In this document: piece after piece, positions 41,620 through 43,381 of the stretch | How the letters are laid out: each line of letters starts with the position of its first letter | Numbering within the stretch: the stretch's first letter is position 1 | Source of the DNA: CAYMYN01 sp964394665 | GTDB taxonomy: Bacteria; Planctomycetota; UBA1135; GCA-002686595 | Reading direction: 5' to 3' | Length of the DNA stretch: 43,381 nucleotides | Assembly: GCA_964394665.1 (NCBI GenBank) | Contig: CAYMYN010000037.1 | Location: forward strand, 1-43,381 | Position numbers and translations under genes: made by a program | Notes under the pieces: generated by a model | Seen by the model: only the letters and a program-made list of their open reading frames with translations | What the model was told of the DNA's origin: nothing | Databases searched by the model: none

Positions 41620-42938
41620 GTTGCGCCCTCCCGCTCGTGCTCCTGGCGCAACAGCCCATCGAGCAGGAGCTCGCCCGCGCGGCGCAGGCGCTCGGCCACG
41701 GCCCCCATGTCGAGCAGCGGCGGGTCGAGTTTCCCCCGCAGGACGTCCTCGCCACGGCGCTCCAACACCGGCCGCGCGGCCTCGATCAGCGCGCGGCGCT
41801 CGGGGTCGTCCGCGGGGCGCGCGAGCAGCAACAACTGTCGCGCCAGCAGGCCCAGCGGATCGGAGCGCTGCGCGCTCGTCGCGAGATCGAGCGCGTTGCT
41901 GGCCGCGACCTCGATGCCCTCGAGGAAGACCGCGGGCTCGCCGCGCCGCGCGCTCACCGCCGCGCTCAGCTTCGCGTCCTGGGCCGCGGCGAAGAGCGCC
42001 TGGCGGTCGCGCGAGCGGCCGACGAGCGTCATCCGCAGTCCCACCACGAGCGGCCCGGGGCCGCCGAGCGCGCCGCGCTGGAGCTCGCCCGCGCGCCGTT
42101 CCAGAACCTCTTGGATGCGCTCCTGGGCCGCGCCGCGCCCCTCGACGTCGCTCACGTCGACAAGCAGCTCCTCGAAGCGCAGGGGCGCCAGCACGCGCTG
42201 CGCGAGCCGCACTCCGCCCGCTCCGGCTTCGAGCAACCAGGGCCCGCGGTCGCCGATCTCCGAGGCGCGCACGGCGCTCAGCGAGCCCAGGTAGCCGATC
42301 GGCCGGGGCCCGGAGAGGTCCCCGGGCTTGTGCACGTGCCCGAGCAACCAGGCGTCGAGCCCGGTGGCCGAGAGATCCGAGGAACGCACCGGGGCGTAGA
42401 CGCTCGGGGACGCGTCGAGGTCGGCGTGCAACAGACCGACGCGCGGCACGTCTCCGCGCCCGCGCAGATCGCTCGGGAAGCTCGCGAGCGGGCTGACCTG
42501 GACCTGGGCCTGGGGGAACGACCAACCCACGACCTCGAGCGCGCCGCCCGCGCGGCCCTCGATGCGCGCGAGCTGCCAGGTGCCGCCCGGGCCCAGGAGC
42601 TCGAAACGCGGCAGGTTGCGCGCGAGCAGCGGCAGCACCTCGACGTCGTGGTTGCCCACCACGCCGAGCACGCGGATGCCGGCCGCGGCGAGGCGCTCCA
42701 CGCCGGCGCTCAGGACCGCATAGCTCTCGAAGTAGTCCCGTTCGGCATCGACCACGTCGCCCGCGAGCAACACGGCGTCGACCTGCTCGCGCAGGGCCAG
42801 ATCGACCGTCCGCTCCCAGGCCGCGCGCGGTCCGACGGCGCGGGCCTCGAGGCCCAGCTCCGCCAGGAGCTCGGGCCCCAGGCCCCCGGGGGAACGCCCC
42901 AGGTGCACGTCACCGACGCAGAGCAATCGCACGGGCAT
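41616..42938 (-). CDS. SbcD/YhaO-like DNA repair exonuclease
   Basis: This 440-residue protein belongs to the calcineurin-like metallophosphoesterases. It shows the metal-binding series RLLCVGDVHLG (Asp10, His12), VLLAGDVVDAE (Asp61), GVVGNHDVE (Asn97, His98), the His of GLLHADLDA, and the paired His of LLGHVHKPG. This is the Mre11/SbcD nuclease plan with two Mn ions. The roughly 200-residue C-terminal part covers the capping and partner-binding regions. It is coupled by a GTGA overlap to the SbcC/YhaN-like ATPase downstream, so the two form one complex. The start ATG at 42938 puts the first motif at the very N-terminus, as expected. Confidence 0.92.
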   Translation of the reverse strand: MPVRLLCVGDVHLGRSPGGLGPELLAELGLEARAVGPRAAWERTVDLALREQVDAVLLAGDVVDAERDYFESYAVLSAGVERLAAAGIRVLGVVGNHDVEVLPLLARNLPRFELLGPGGTWQLARIEGRAGGALEVVGWSFPQAQVQVSPLASFPSDLRGRGDVPRVGLLHADLDASPSVYAPVRSSDLSATGLDAWLLGHVHKPGDLSGPRPIGYLGSLSAVRASEIGDRGPWLLEAGAGGVRLAQRVLAPLRFEELLVDVSDVEGRGAAQERIQEVLERRAGELQRGALGGPGPLVVGLRMTLVGRSRDRQALFAAAQDAKLSAAVSARRGEPAVFLEGIEVAASNALDLATSAQRSDPLGLLARQLLLLARPADDPERRALIEAARPVLERRGEDVLRGKLDPPLLDMGAVAERLRRAGELLLDGLLRQEHEREGAT

Positions 42939-43244
42939 GGTCGAGCGGCGCCTCCGCGCACCGGAGCCGCGGGAGCGAGGGGACCTTACCCCCGCGGGAA
43001 GGGGCCCGCCATCGCCGCGCGCTCCCGCCGGCGCGCCGGCGCGGGAAGCCCGGGCGGCACCGAGGTCGGCGCGCTCAACCCCGATCGCGCTCCGATCCGA
43101 TCCGACCCTCCCGGACCCGCCGCGAGCCGCGGGATAGAATCCCGCGCCCGCAGGGGAACCGGACCGCGCCGGCGCGTGGCCGGCGGGGCCGGGGCCGATC
43201 CCCGCCGCCCGTCCCCCGGACCGATCGCCACCCTATCCCGCCCG
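42939..43244. other. Divergent promoter region, no gene
   Basis: This 306-base GC-rich gap separates the nuclease operon and the last gene. A near-palindrome lies at about 43023-43047 (TCCCGC...GCGGGA with GC-only centre). No RNA gene or confident promoter is seen. Confidence 0.35.
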
Positions 43245-43381
43245 ATGCAGGTCCTGGAGTCGAACTGGATCCGCGAGCGCCTCGCGGCCCTCCCGGACGG
43301 CGACCTCTTCCCGTTGCTCGACGTCGGCTCCTCGACGCTCGAGTTCCGCACCGCCGTGCAGCCCTACATCGAGTCGCAGGT
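43245..43381 (+). CDS. Partial gene, probable SAM methyltransferase-like protein
   Basis: Only 45 residues from ATG 43245 are present before the right edge. They read VLESNWIRERLAALPDGDLF, then PLLDVGSSTLEFR, then QPYIESQ. The LLDVGSS segment looks like the first SAM-binding strand and loop of a class I methyltransferase, though the usual GxGxG is not complete. The product cannot be named with confidence. Confidence 0.55.
   Translation, partial: MQVLESNWIRERLAALPDGDLFPLLDVGSSTLEFRTAVQPYIESQ

Noticed and set aside
38146..42938. Defence system of a known named type
   Set aside because: The nuclease/ATPase pair is typical of SbcCD/YhaNO repair proteins, and no defence neighbour is visible in the window. 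The extra C-terminal domain alone is not enough.
1..43381. tRNA, rRNA or CRISPR array
   Set aside because: No cloverleaf with a GTTCGAATCC-type T-arm, no rRNA core sequence and no regularly spaced identical direct repeats were seen in the gaps. A covariance-model scan would settle this for small RNAs.

Overview
The window (43,381 bases, very GC-rich, roughly 70% by eye) looks like chromosomal DNA of a Gram-negative, probably marine or freshwater Planctomycetota bacterium. The best lineage clue is the 934-residue secreted repeat protein at 8225-11029. It ends in a Cys-rich domain followed by a conserved tail that I associate with the Poly30/Saltatorellus-type Planctomycetota. Tat- and Sec-exported enzymes, TolC-type and beta-barrel outer-membrane proteins and a secreted glycoside hydrolase fit a diderm degrader. 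I see no rRNA, tRNA, CRISPR array, integrase or insertion sequence. The only phage-like piece is a decayed DNA methylase cut by the left edge.

Layout, left to right. 1-749: methylase remnant. 902-6658: MFS transporter, Tat-exported sugar isomerase-like protein and, divergently, a large GH106-like glycoside hydrolase. 6716-8224: a voltage-gated K+ channel with a C-terminal zinc ribbon, then a SpoU RNA methylase. 8225-15768: the repeat protein, an ABC-F ATPase and a secreted S41 peptidase, all on the minus strand. 16129-18833: an exported protoglobin, a divergent MarR-family regulator with a C-terminal four-Cys cluster, an operator-like leader and an outer-membrane barrel protein. The barrel gene has an in-frame TGA exactly at the signal peptide/mature junction, with a SECIS-like hairpin after it. 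18983-21535: fused membrane/spermidine-synthase-like protein. 21752-23759: CBS protein, phosphoribosyltransferase and dienelactone-hydrolase-like protein, a stress-type trio.

23814-28025 is a compact copper/heavy-metal cluster: exported Cys-rich protein, protein with YHS/TRASH-like metal sites, Met/His-containing small lipoprotein, TolC-type lipoprotein and Tat-exported multicopper oxidase. Its last three junctions overlap. 28228-29793: basic lysine/alanine/proline-tailed protein and a SAM methyltransferase. 29816-31841: ABC-2 exporter pair. 31850-33733: membrane-anchored glycerophosphodiesterase. 33745-36251: AbgT-family transporter and two small membrane proteins. 36449-38127: sulfotransferase and a TVP38/DedA-like membrane protein. 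38146-42938: an SbcD-like nuclease translationally coupled to an SbcC/YhaN-like ATPase with an internal membrane hairpin and an extra C-terminal domain. 43245 to the end: start of another gene.

The most interesting region is 16129-18833. An exported heme-globin-fold protein, a regulator with a possible metal or Fe-S centre, several AT-containing inverted repeats in a GC-rich leader, and an outer-membrane protein interrupted by UGA could be one redox- or gas-responsive unit. The UGA could be selenocysteine, a recent nonsense mutation or a sequence error. The sequence alone cannot decide between these.
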